Source: Hypericibacter sp049323455 (GTDB lineage Bacteria; Pseudomonadota; Alphaproteobacteria; Dongiales; Dongiaceae). From it: a stretch of DNA of 64,000 bases. Of the stretch, positions 8,250-16,060 are shown in pieces; positions within the stretch are counted from its first letter, which is position 1; every line of letters starts with the position of its first letter. Below the pieces are notes generated by a model. It was not told the DNA's origin, did no database searches, and saw nothing but the letters and a program-made list of their open reading frames with translations. The DNA lies in NCBI GenBank assembly GCA_049323455.1, contig JBMONF010000019.1, positions 62,001-126,000 of the forward strand. The letters are read 5' to 3'. A program made the translations under genes and the position numbers.

Positions 8250-9536
8250 TCAAACCGAGGGCCGCGCTCGCAAGGCGCCGTTCCCGGCCGACAAGCCCGT
8301 GACGGAACAGGACGCATCGTGCGGCCGCGCCATCGGCTTGTGAACCGCATCCATGCCGAGAAGCGCACGCACGCGCGCCACCGCCCGATCCATGTCGTCG
8401 AGCGGCGCGAAGCGCCAGGGCGAAGGGTTGGGGTCGCCCAGCCACCGGGCCCGGCCGGACGCGACGAAGATGTCCTGAACCAGGCGGATGTCGCGGCTGC
8501 GGTTCAAGCGCCAGGGCGGCAGCCCGATCGCGAAGGCGTAATGCAGCCCGAGCACCCCCTGGTCCTTGAGGCGCGACCAGCGCCACCACTGGCGCACCTT
8601 CTTGTCGGCCGAACGGGGCCCGCGCATGGCCGCGGGGCCGCTGCCGAACTCGAAGATATGGACCGGCCGCTGCCGGCTGCAGGCCTCGGCCAGCATCGAC
8701 ATGCTGTCACCGGTGACGATGAAGGCGTCGGCCAGCGCGAGAAAGCCCAAGTAAGGATTCTCGGCATCGGCCGGCTGCCAGCGATGGAAGCGGCAAGGCA
8801 CGTCGATGGCAGCTTCGAGCGCGGCCATGGCGGCGCGGCCGGTCCGCGCGCTCGTGCTCACCATCAGGGACGCGCCCTGCGAGCGCGCGAGAGCACTCGC
8901 CTCCCTCCCCAGCCGGCGCGCGCTTTCGCGGCTGAAGATGTAAGGACCGCTCGAGCCGCCCACCAGCACGGCAATGCGGGGTCCGGGCAGCCCTTCGAGG
9001 CGCGGCGCCCAGAGCCGGGCCGCCTCGGCCAAGCGCTCTGGCGTGACGCGATGCAAGGGAAAACTGTTGTGCAGCACGTTCGGATGAGCCGGCAGCCGGA
9101 ACTGGGGCGTGGTGATGGCCAGATCGAGCTCATCCGGCGGCGTCCAGTAGCGGCCGATCAGGACGATGCGGGTCCGGCCGCCCGACTGCTCGCGAATCCA
9201 CTTCGCCGGCGTCTCATTCTGGCGTCCGGCCATGATGACGAGGTCGGGCCAGGGCGGCTCGAGCGGGCTCGAGCGTCGCCGATCGAGGCCTGCCAGCGTC
9301 GCCTGTCCTCTGAGCGCGAAATAAAGCTCGTGCCAGCGGAACTTGGTCTCCTTGACCACGAACGGCCAGCCCAGCGCCTCGGCGAGACCCAGGCTCTGCG
9401 CGTGATCGCCGGCGCGGTGGCATTTGAGGACCCAGACATTGGGCTGCCGTTTGGCCGCGCTGTCGGCCAGGCTCGCATCCAGGTCGGCGATCCTCGCCGT
9501 TGCTCTGCCGTCCAGCCGCTCAAGCATTCCGGGCAT
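8250..9536 (-). CDS. ELM1-family (DUF1022/COG3660) protein, copy 2
   Basis: 428 aa. WVLKCHRAGDHAQSLGLAEALGWP (about 34-57), LVIMAGRQNETPAKWI and the C-terminal NPYLGFLALADAFIVTGDSMSMLAEA align by eye with the downstream copy, so the two are diverged paralogues. The C-terminal 30 residues beyond the family core have no visible match in copy 1. The start at 9536 overlaps the end of the PAP2 gene by 17 bp; an ATG at 9527 is also possible. Molecular function is unknown. The SDSxSM/GDSxSM motif could be a catalytic or ligand-binding loop, but this is not established. Confidence 0.75.
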   Translation of the reverse strand: MPGMLERLDGRATARIADLDASLADSAAKRQPNVWVLKCHRAGDHAQSLGLAEALGWPFVVKETKFRWHELYFALRGQATLAGLDRRRSSPLEPPWPDLVIMAGRQNETPAKWIREQSGGRTRIVLIGRYWTPPDELDLAITTPQFRLPAHPNVLHNSFPLHRVTPERLAEAARLWAPRLEGLPGPRIAVLVGGSSGPYIFSRESARRLGREASALARSQGASLMVSTSARTGRAAMAALEAAIDVPCRFHRWQPADAENPYLGFLALADAFIVTGDSMSMLAEACSRQRPVHIFEFGSGPAAMRGPRSADKKVRQWWRWSRLKDQGVLGLHYAFAIGLPPWRLNRSRDIRLVQDIFVASGRARWLGDPNPSPWRFAPLDDMDRAVARVRALLGMDAVHKPMARPHDASCSVTGLSAGNGALRARPSV

Positions 9537-10638
9537 AGGCGCCTTCGGCGTCCTTGCGCGGCATGTCGGGAACGAAACGCCCCCGGCATAAATGATTCGT
9601 CACGGCGATCACCGCGGCCGCCAACAGCAGCCCCACCGGCAGATCGATCAGATAGTGCCAGCGCGCGACCACGGATTCGATGAAGATCCAGAAGAAGGTC
9701 AGCGCGATCAGTGGCGCCACCCAAAGCCGCGCCCTGAAGGCGTAATAGACGATGACGAAGGAGGCACCGACATGGAGCGAGGGCATGGCCGCCAGGGGCT
9801 CGGCGAAATACTGCCCGCCATGCTGCGCGATCCAGGCGGCGCCCCCTTCCTGCACCTGCCGATAGACATCATACATGGCGAGTTCGGCCTTGGTGGCAAG
9901 CGCGTTGGGGCCCTGCTCGTAGATGAACGGGCCGACCGCCGGCGCGATAAGATAGGTCAGCGGCCCCACGATCTCGATCAGCAGCAGCCCGACCATGTTG
10001 TGGTAGTGCCAACGCCGCCGCCCCATCGAATGAGCAAGGAACGACAGAACGAAGATGGCGAAGAATGCTGCCTGATACCAGATGTCGGCCGCCGGCAGAA
10101 CCCGCGCCACGCCCTGGCGCAAGAACACGAACAGATCGATGATCGGCCGCAAGGCCTGATCGATGGCGAAATAGTCCTGGTCATAGAGGCGCGGATTGAT
10201 GACCGGCACCCACATCTTGATGTTGAAGTGCACATAGATGACCAGAATGAACAGGCCGAGCAGGAAGTAGTCCTGGGCCCCGTGCCGCGCGAGATCGCGC
10301 CAGGAGCGCTTCTCGGCGCTGAGGGCGCGGGCCGCGAGCTGCAGGACGAGATAGCTCGCGATGGCGATGATCGGCGGCGTCCAATAGTTGGCGTCGAGCC
10401 CCGGGATCTTGCCCGGCTGCGGCACGGTGAAAGGGATGCCCGTGATCTCCGAGATCAAGAGCCCGACAGCGACGAAGCCGAGCGTTATCAGCGTGATGAT
10501 CGCGACATCGCTCGACGGCAGCAGTTTTCGGACGGGGCGAGGTGCTACGGCCGTCAACGCGACCGGCGGCATGGAGCGATTGCCTTCGGTCTTTTCCCAA
10601 TTCAGCGCGCGAGGCTCTTCGTTCGGCATGTGAACCAT
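9520..10638 (-). CDS. PAP2-superfamily membrane phosphatase/phosphotransferase (inositol-phosphorylceramide-synthase-like)
   Basis: 372 aa with at least six hydrophobic segments. The PAP2 catalytic elements are AMPSLHVGASF (PSLH 286-289) and SVVARWHYLIDLPVG (H328...D332). The spacing and the extra N-terminal membrane helices resemble the PAP2_3/Aur1-like subgroup, which removes or transfers phospho-head groups at the membrane surface. It heads an operon with two ELM1-family genes. ATG at 10638 is used; 10629 is an alternative. A lipid head-group or undecaprenyl-phosphate substrate fits the envelope-polysaccharide setting, but specificity cannot be deduced. Confidence 0.75.
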   Translation of the reverse strand: MVHMPNEEPRALNWEKTEGNRSMPPVALTAVAPRPVRKLLPSSDVAIITLITLGFVAVGLLISEITGIPFTVPQPGKIPGLDANYWTPPIIAIASYLVLQLAARALSAEKRSWRDLARHGAQDYFLLGLFILVIYVHFNIKMWVPVINPRLYDQDYFAIDQALRPIIDLFVFLRQGVARVLPAADIWYQAAFFAIFVLSFLAHSMGRRRWHYHNMVGLLLIEIVGPLTYLIAPAVGPFIYEQGPNALATKAELAMYDVYRQVQEGGAAWIAQHGGQYFAEPLAAMPSLHVGASFVIVYYAFRARLWVAPLIALTFFWIFIESVVARWHYLIDLPVGLLLAAAVIAVTNHLCRGRFVPDMPRKDAEGAYARNA

Positions 10639-10942
10639 GACATCAGTATCGGGAAGTCGGCCCGGACATTATGTCGCGGCCACGCCGGCTTCACCCCGCC
10701 ATACGGCCGGAAATGTCCGCTGATCCCCTCCGCCGAGAAACCAACCCGCCCGTGCCGGCATTGCAACCGCCGGTATGGCCCGGCGGCCGACGCGGATGCG
10801 CCCGATCATGGTTGCACTCCAGGTCCAACCGATCGGACGCCACACTTACCCCGTCGCCCATCTCGACCGCAAGCCCGCCGCGGGCCGTCGTGGCGAAGTA
10901 ACGCATGCGCCACACGCGAAAAAACCGAATCCGCGATCACGT

Positions 10943-10960
10943 TTTGTGACCCTTTGTGAC
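10943..10960. promoter_or_regulatory. Direct repeat TTTGTGAC x2, 10-bp phase
   Basis: TTTGTGAC occurs at 10943-10950 and again at 10953-10960, one helical turn apart, about 220 bp before the ABC exporter start. This arrangement fits tandem binding by a regulator; the regulator is unknown. Confidence 0.35.
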
Positions 10961-11011
10961 TGTCGCGGGCGCAGCTTCCCTTTCTTGAAGCCGGCGGACC
11001 ACATCGAGTAA

Positions 11012-11032
11012 CTTTATTGCGCGACAATAAAG
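11012..11032. promoter_or_regulatory. Palindrome CTTTATTG-N5-CAATAAAG
   Basis: Perfect 8-bp inverted arms (11012-11019 and 11025-11032) around CGCGA, in an A+T-rich patch 150 bp upstream of the ABC exporter gene. It reads as an operator or a small hairpin; no T-tract follows. Confidence 0.35.
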
Positions 11033-11181
11033 CTGTTGCCAATCCGGTGTCCATGAGTAAAGGGGATCGGCCATTGCGCGCTCGAGGCCTGACCGGGGCC
11101 GTCTCGCCGTCCGCTCGGACGTAGTGAAGATGGTCCGCGCCCAGGTCTTCGAAGTTGCGGGGGCCGACCTGATGGAGTGAC

Positions 11182-12954
11182 ATGTCCAGTGAACGTGCCG
11201 CATCCCCGCGGCGGAAGAAATCGCGCTATCCGGCCGCGCTGCGTATTGCGACCACCATCCCGCCGGGGCGCAGCCTGATCGTCCTGCTCTGCCTCCTCGG
11301 CAGCGGTGCTGCCGAAGGTATCGGCATCGCCAGCCTGATCCCCCTGATCGTCGCTGCCGGCGACTCGGGCGTCGGCGGCAAGAAGTCCGCCATTGGCACT
11401 TATGTGGTCGAAGCGATGCAATCGCTCGGCCTGCCCACGAATCCGCTGTTTCTGCTCGTCGTCCTGATCCTCGGCATGGCCGGCAAGGCGCTTCTGAACC
11501 TGCTGGCGATGCGCCAAGTGGGCCGCGCCGTCGCCGAGGTCGGCACGCGCATGCGCATGAAGCTCGTCAACGCGTTGCTGGATGCGCGCTGGAGCTTTTT
11601 CGTGCGCGAGCCGTTGGGCCGGTTCGCCAACGCGCTCGGCATGGAGGCCATGCGGGCGAGCGAGGCCTATAGCGCGGTCGCCCAGTTCCTGTCGCATGTC
11701 ATCCAGACCGTGATCTATCTCGGCATCGCCGCGGCGTTCTCATGGAAGCTGGCCCTGTTCGCCACCGCCGTCGGCCTCGTCATGATGCTGTCCCTGAGCC
11801 GTTTCCTCGTCATCACGCGCCGCAACGCCCGCAAGCAGACCAAGCAGATGAAGGCGATGATCGGCCGCCTGGCGGACGTGCTGGTGGGCCTCAAGCCCAT
11901 GAAGGCGATGGGGCGACAGGCGCGGTTCGGCGCGCTCTTCGCCAAGGACGTGGCGGCGATCGACCTGGCCATGCGCAAGCAGCTCTTCGCCAAGCACGCC
12001 AACCGCGCGCTGCAGGAACCGATCATCTTCATCTGCATCGGCGCCGGCATCTACGTCGCCCTGACGCTTACCACCGTGCCGCTGGCCGAGCTCATGGTGA
12101 TGAGCCTGCTGCTGGTCAAGACCGTGGCCGTCTTCGGCAAAGTGCAGGACGACTTGCAATCCGTGAACATCGCCGAGAGCGGCTATTGGGCGATTCATGG
12201 CACGATCGAAGACGCCAGGGCCGCGCGCGAAGAGACCACCCCCGGACGCGCGCCGACGCTGACGCGCGGCGTCGAATTCGAGGCCGTGTCGATGGCTTTC
12301 GGCGCCAAGCGTGTGGTGGAACGCGCGTCGTTCATGGTGCCCGTGGGGCGGGTGACCGCGATCGTCGGCGCGTCGGGCGCCGGCAAGACCACGCTGGTCG
12401 ATCTGATGCTGGGACTGCATCAGCCCACGAGCGGCCGGATTCTCATCGACGGGGAGCCCCTGCCCGGGATCGACGTGATGAGATGGCGCGCCATGGTGGG
12501 CTACGTGCCTCAGGAGCTGATCCTGTTCCACGACACGATCATGGCCAATGTCACGCTGGGCGAGCCGAGCTTCACGCGCAGCGACGTGGAGCACGCCCTG
12601 CGGCAGGCGGGCGCCTGGGATTTCGTGTCGCAGCTCGCCGACGGCATGGACCATGTGGTCGGCGAGCGCGGCGGCCTGCTCTCCGGCGGCCAGCGCCAGC
12701 GCATTGCCCTGGCGCGCGCCCTGATCCACCGCCCGCGCCTCCTGATCCTGGACGAGGCGACCACCGCGCTCGATCCCGCCACCGAGGCGGAGATCGTGCG
12801 CAACGTGCGCGCGCTGGCAGACCGCGACGGCATCACCGTGCTGTCAATCTCCCACCAGCCGGCCTGGATGACCGTGGCCGACAAGGTCATCCGGGTGCAG
12901 GACGGCCACATCGCGGAACTGGCTCCCACCGTCTCCAGGCTGGCGGCGGGCTGA
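11182..12954 (+). CDS. ABC exporter, fused membrane and ATPase domains (MsbA-like)
   Basis: 590 aa half-transporter. Residues about 30-340 hold the transmembrane domain, with hydrophobic helices visible near 30-60, 88-108, 170-215 and 280-320. The ATPase domain has Walker A GASGAGKT (396-403), Q-loop VPQE (442-445), signature LSGGQ (500-504) and Walker B with catalytic Glu (LILDEAT, 521-527). A GGAG Shine-Dalgarno precedes ATG 11182. Such exporters homodimerise in the inner membrane and move lipid-linked glycans, lipid A or peptides. It may export a product of the adjacent polysaccharide genes. Its 3' end overlaps the convergent SGNH-like gene by 111 bp. Confidence 0.85.
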   Translation: MSSERAASPRRKKSRYPAALRIATTIPPGRSLIVLLCLLGSGAAEGIGIASLIPLIVAAGDSGVGGKKSAIGTYVVEAMQSLGLPTNPLFLLVVLILGMAGKALLNLLAMRQVGRAVAEVGTRMRMKLVNALLDARWSFFVREPLGRFANALGMEAMRASEAYSAVAQFLSHVIQTVIYLGIAAAFSWKLALFATAVGLVMMLSLSRFLVITRRNARKQTKQMKAMIGRLADVLVGLKPMKAMGRQARFGALFAKDVAAIDLAMRKQLFAKHANRALQEPIIFICIGAGIYVALTLTTVPLAELMVMSLLLVKTVAVFGKVQDDLQSVNIAESGYWAIHGTIEDARAAREETTPGRAPTLTRGVEFEAVSMAFGAKRVVERASFMVPVGRVTAIVGASGAGKTTLVDLMLGLHQPTSGRILIDGEPLPGIDVMRWRAMVGYVPQELILFHDTIMANVTLGEPSFTRSDVEHALRQAGAWDFVSQLADGMDHVVGERGGLLSGGQRQRIALARALIHRPRLLILDEATTALDPATEAEIVRNVRALADRDGITVLSISHQPAWMTVADKVIRVQDGHIAELAPTVSRLAAG

Positions 12955-13947
12955 TCCCGGCGGGCGAGACCGGCTCTGCGTCGGCGACGTGTCGGCGACG
13001 CTGATCTGGCCAGCCAGATAAGGCGCCAGAAGGGCGTAATAGCGCCGGGTGTAAACCTCCTTCAGGCCCGGCAGCACGTGATCGACACGGTCGCCCACGT
13101 CGGCCAGCGGCATGCAGAGCGGCGTGCCCTCGACCACAGTCAGTCCGGCCCGGCGGATGGCCTCGTCGAGCCGGGCGATATAGGCGCCCGAGGTCTGGCA
13201 ATAGCCGTCATAGATCGGTCCGTGGGCATAGAGACAGGTGATGCCTTCCGCCCGACACATCTCGGCGATCTTCTCGATGAAGTGGAGCTGCTCCTTGCTG
13301 ATCATCCCCGGCAGCAGGGGATCCTGCACGACCTCCTCCTCGGTCGATAGGCGATCCTTGCGCGGCATCTGGGGCACATAGTCGCCGACCATGGCCGTGG
13401 CGACCCGACTCCATCCGTTGCGCCGGATCTGCTCCACGGTCTCGTTGGCGGCTCGGTAGCTCAGATAGACCTCGGCGATCTCGATCGGCGACAGTTCGGA
13501 GAGGTCGGGGTGGTCGGTGGTGAAGAAGTAGCCGGCGGCCGCCTCGCGCCGCGTCATGGTCTTCAGCGCCTGCATCACCACCGCGACGCGCAGCTTATGC
13601 TGCTCGAGGGCGCGACGGATCATGTTGTAGGAGGCGCCGAGCCCGTAAGTGCCGCTCAAGGACAGATTGACCGCCGCGGCGCCGGAGAGCTTGCTGAAGA
13701 GCGAAGCGTCGATCGCGTTGCCGAGCGAGCTGTCGCCGACAAAGGCGATGTCGATCTTGGGCGTCTTTTCCAGCTTCTCGGCCTGATAGTCGTAGACGTT
13801 CCGGTTCGAGGCGTCGACCAGGCCGCGGCTGTAGCCGAAGCCGGTGACGGCAACGAGCGCGCCCACCAGCAGCAGCGTGCCGCCCGCGAAGACGGCCAGG
13901 TAGCGGCGCGCCTCAGAACTGGAAATAGATGAAGGGCGAGATGTCAT
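12844..13947 (-). CDS. SGNH-hydrolase-like protein partnered with MBOAT acyltransferase
   Basis: 367 aa from ATG 13947. A single N-terminal membrane helix (about residues 16-38) is followed by DIAFVGDSSLGNAID (GDS with S73), which resembles block I of SGNH/AlgX/DltD-like proteins, and by NLSLSGTYG. The expected C-terminal DxxH is not obvious; the nearest candidate is DRVDHVLPG. It starts inside the end of the MBOAT gene, and such MBOAT plus SGNH-like pairs O-acetylate exported polysaccharides (established for alginate and peptidoglycan systems). The last about 37 codons run antisense into the ABC exporter gene and look unlike family sequence, so the true C-terminus may be altered by a frameshift. 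Confidence 0.65.
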   Translation of the reverse strand: MTSRPSSISSSEARRYLAVFAGGTLLLVGALVAVTGFGYSRGLVDASNRNVYDYQAEKLEKTPKIDIAFVGDSSLGNAIDASLFSKLSGAAAVNLSLSGTYGLGASYNMIRRALEQHKLRVAVVMQALKTMTRREAAAGYFFTTDHPDLSELSPIEIAEVYLSYRAANETVEQIRRNGWSRVATAMVGDYVPQMPRKDRLSTEEEVVQDPLLPGMISKEQLHFIEKIAEMCRAEGITCLYAHGPIYDGYCQTSGAYIARLDEAIRRAGLTVVEGTPLCMPLADVGDRVDHVLPGLKEVYTRRYYALLAPYLAGQISVADTSPTQSRSRPPGSARRQPGDGGSQFRDVAVLHPDDLVGHGHPGRLVGD

Positions 13948-15460
13948 CGAGCTCGACCACGCAGAAGAAGAAACCGACGGCAAGCGCCAGGCCGTAAACG
14001 ATGTGCGGACGCCAGGCGAGAAGCCGGGGCGCATCGGCGGTCGCCGTCGCGGGATAACCCTCCGTCGGCAGCCCGGGGCTCGCGCGGCCCATCCATTCGT
14101 GAGTGTTCGGCACGAACCAGACCACCGCGAGCAAGGCTGCCAGCCAAAACGCGGTCTCGAGCGGCTTGTCCACGCCGACCGGCCCCGCTGTCACGATGTC
14201 GCCCAGGCCCGGAAGGGCGGCGATCCACTGCGCCGTCGCTGCGGGCAGCATCAGGCCGTTCAAGCCGGCAAGGCCCTTATAGACGGCGAAGGCGGTGGCG
14301 ATGTCGGGTGCGCGGAACGGCACCCAGGCCAGCACCACACACAGGAACGTCACGACCCGGCCGGTCCAGGGATCGCGGCGACGGGCCGGCGCCGCTTTGC
14401 CGCCGCGCCACAGCCGGTGCAGGATCAGCATGCCGCCATGGACAGCACCCCACAGCGCGAAGGTCCAGGCCGCCCCGTGCCAGATGCCGCCGAGCAGCAT
14501 GGTCATGAACAGGTTGACGTAGGTGCGCGGCACGCCGCGGCGGTTGCCGCCCAGCGGGAAGTAGAGATAGGCCTTGAGAAAGCGCGACAGCGTGATGTGC
14601 CAGCGCTGCCAGAAGTCGGCGATCGAGACGGCCTTGTAAGGCGAGGCGAAATTGATCGGCAGGCGGATGCCGAACATCCAGCCGAGCCCGATCGCCATGT
14701 CGGAATAGCCCGAGAAATCGAAATAGATCTGGAACGCATAGCTGAGCGTCCCGACCCAGCTTTCGACCAGGGCGGGCTGATGGCCCTGAACCACGCCGTC
14801 GAAGAGCGTCGTGGCCGGCACGGCCACGGCATCGGCGATGCCGACCTTCTTGATCAGCCCGATCACGAGAATGGTCAAGCCCACCGCCAAGCGCTCGGAG
14901 GCAGGCTCGAGGCGGGGCCGTGCGAATTGCGGCATCACCTCGCTGTAATGGACGATCGGCCCGGCGATGAGCTGCGGGAAGAACATCACGAACAGGCAGA
15001 ACTCGAGAAAGTCCCGCTGCTTGGCCTCACCGCGATAGTTGTCGATCAGGAAGGCGATCTTCTGGAAAGTGAAAAAGGAGATGCCGATCGGCAGCAGGAT
15101 TCGACCGATCACGAAGTCGAGGCCGAAGAGCGCGTCGAGGTTGTCGACCAGGAAGTTCGTGTACTTGAAATAGCCGAGGAGGCCGAGATTGAAGGCGAGA
15201 CCCAGGATCAGAAGGTCCTTGCGGCCGCGGCCGCCTACGGCCGCATCGTCGCCGAGCCGCCGGCCGATCAGGTAATTGACGAGGATCGAGCCGGCCAGGA
15301 CCAGAAGGATCTTCGCGTTCCAAGACGCGTAGAACACGGCCGAGGCTGCAATCAGCCAAACCATCGCCGCGCGGCGCCGGGCGTAGCGGCGCAGGGTCTC
15401 GTAGCCGATCCAAGTGACGGGCAAGAAGGCGAAGAGGAATTCGTAGGAATTGAAGAGCAT
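13913..15460 (-). CDS. MBOAT family membrane O-acyltransferase (AlgI-like)
   Basis: 515 aa, close to AlgI in length, with about ten hydrophobic segments. Conserved MBOAT features are YFKYTNF, ISFFTFQKIAFLID, IAGPIVHYSEV, FDFSGYSDMAIGLG, WQRWHITLSRFLK (H288) and GGIWHGAAWTF (putative catalytic His328). AlgI-type proteins pass an acyl group, usually acetyl, across the inner membrane to a periplasmic SGNH-like partner that modifies polysaccharide. The coupled SGNH-like gene follows with a 35-bp overlap. Next to an AlgD-containing EPS locus, O-acetylation of the EPS is the simplest role (inference). Confidence 0.9.
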   Translation of the reverse strand: MLFNSYEFLFAFLPVTWIGYETLRRYARRRAAMVWLIAASAVFYASWNAKILLVLAGSILVNYLIGRRLGDDAAVGGRGRKDLLILGLAFNLGLLGYFKYTNFLVDNLDALFGLDFVIGRILLPIGISFFTFQKIAFLIDNYRGEAKQRDFLEFCLFVMFFPQLIAGPIVHYSEVMPQFARPRLEPASERLAVGLTILVIGLIKKVGIADAVAVPATTLFDGVVQGHQPALVESWVGTLSYAFQIYFDFSGYSDMAIGLGWMFGIRLPINFASPYKAVSIADFWQRWHITLSRFLKAYLYFPLGGNRRGVPRTYVNLFMTMLLGGIWHGAAWTFALWGAVHGGMLILHRLWRGGKAAPARRRDPWTGRVVTFLCVVLAWVPFRAPDIATAFAVYKGLAGLNGLMLPAATAQWIAALPGLGDIVTAGPVGVDKPLETAFWLAALLAVVWFVPNTHEWMGRASPGLPTEGYPATATADAPRLLAWRPHIVYGLALAVGFFFCVVELDDISPFIYFQF

Positions 15461-16060
15461 TGCCGGCCCGGTCGAAACGACGGTCTCTCTTGGGCAGAGA
15501 CCGGCCGTTCACAAGAAGCACAGTTGGCCCGCAACCGGATAATTACAATTTCGTATAGTGTTTGACAGCTCAGTGAAAGACGGCTGTCGGCCGGCGTCTG
15601 GATACGCGGTCGCCGGGCGGTTGCCGACGCGGGCCGCGAAAGACGGGGGCCGGCGGCAAGCGGCGATGCCCCTGCCTCTCGGCCCGACACTCCTGAGACG
15701 GTCGAGGTCGCGCCGATGGCGCGGCGCGTTGCCGGTTTTCGGGCAGCTGCGCGCCGCATCAACCAGGACGCACGGCAGCGATGGCGCAGACGCAAGTTTA
15801 ACTTCGGACAGGATTCCGCGCTGCGCGCCGGAACCACAACTTTGCCACTCGCTGAGGCCGTCCGGCATGCATAGGATGCCGGTCCGATCTTGCAGCTAAC
15901 CAATTGTTCTTGGACGTATATTTTCTTTGAGCAGAATTTGATTTCAGGCGCTTCTACGGCGGCTCAGTGAAAAATGCCGCATTACTGGTTGGGCCGATAG
16001 GAGACTGTCTCTATCATCGCCAAATCGAGCCTTGATGTGCCGAAAAGGGGAAGGTGCACC
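15461..16060. other. 600-bp divergent intergenic region (MBOAT / EPS operon)
   Basis: No credible gene seen. It should contain the promoters of the MBOAT-SGNH pair (minus) and the EPS export operon (plus). A+T-richer patches lie near 15535-15565 and 15900-15950. The word GCTCAGTGAAA recurs near 15569 and 15962, and an inverted repeat lies at 15996-16015. Confidence 0.5.
15996..16015. promoter_or_regulatory. Inverted repeat GATA(G)GAGAC-T-GTCTCTATC
   Basis: Nine paired positions with one bulged G, centred 55 bp upstream of the ATG at 16061. It could act as an operator or 5'-leader hairpin for the EPS export operon. Confidence 0.3.

Larger units (their letters stand above)
10639..11181. other. 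543-bp divergent intergenic region (PAP2 operon / ABC exporter)
   Basis: No convincing gene is visible. Short reading frames lack family-like features. The right half turns A+T-richer and holds a tandem TTTGTGAC repeat and an 8-bp-arm palindrome (listed separately), so it probably carries the promoters of both flanking transcripts. Confidence 0.5.

Noticed and set aside
8230..8589. Open N-terminal extension of the ELM1-family gene
   Set aside because: The upstream part is Arg/Pro/Ala-rich, overlaps the other ELM1 gene in another frame, and lacks family features; ATG 8229 is better.
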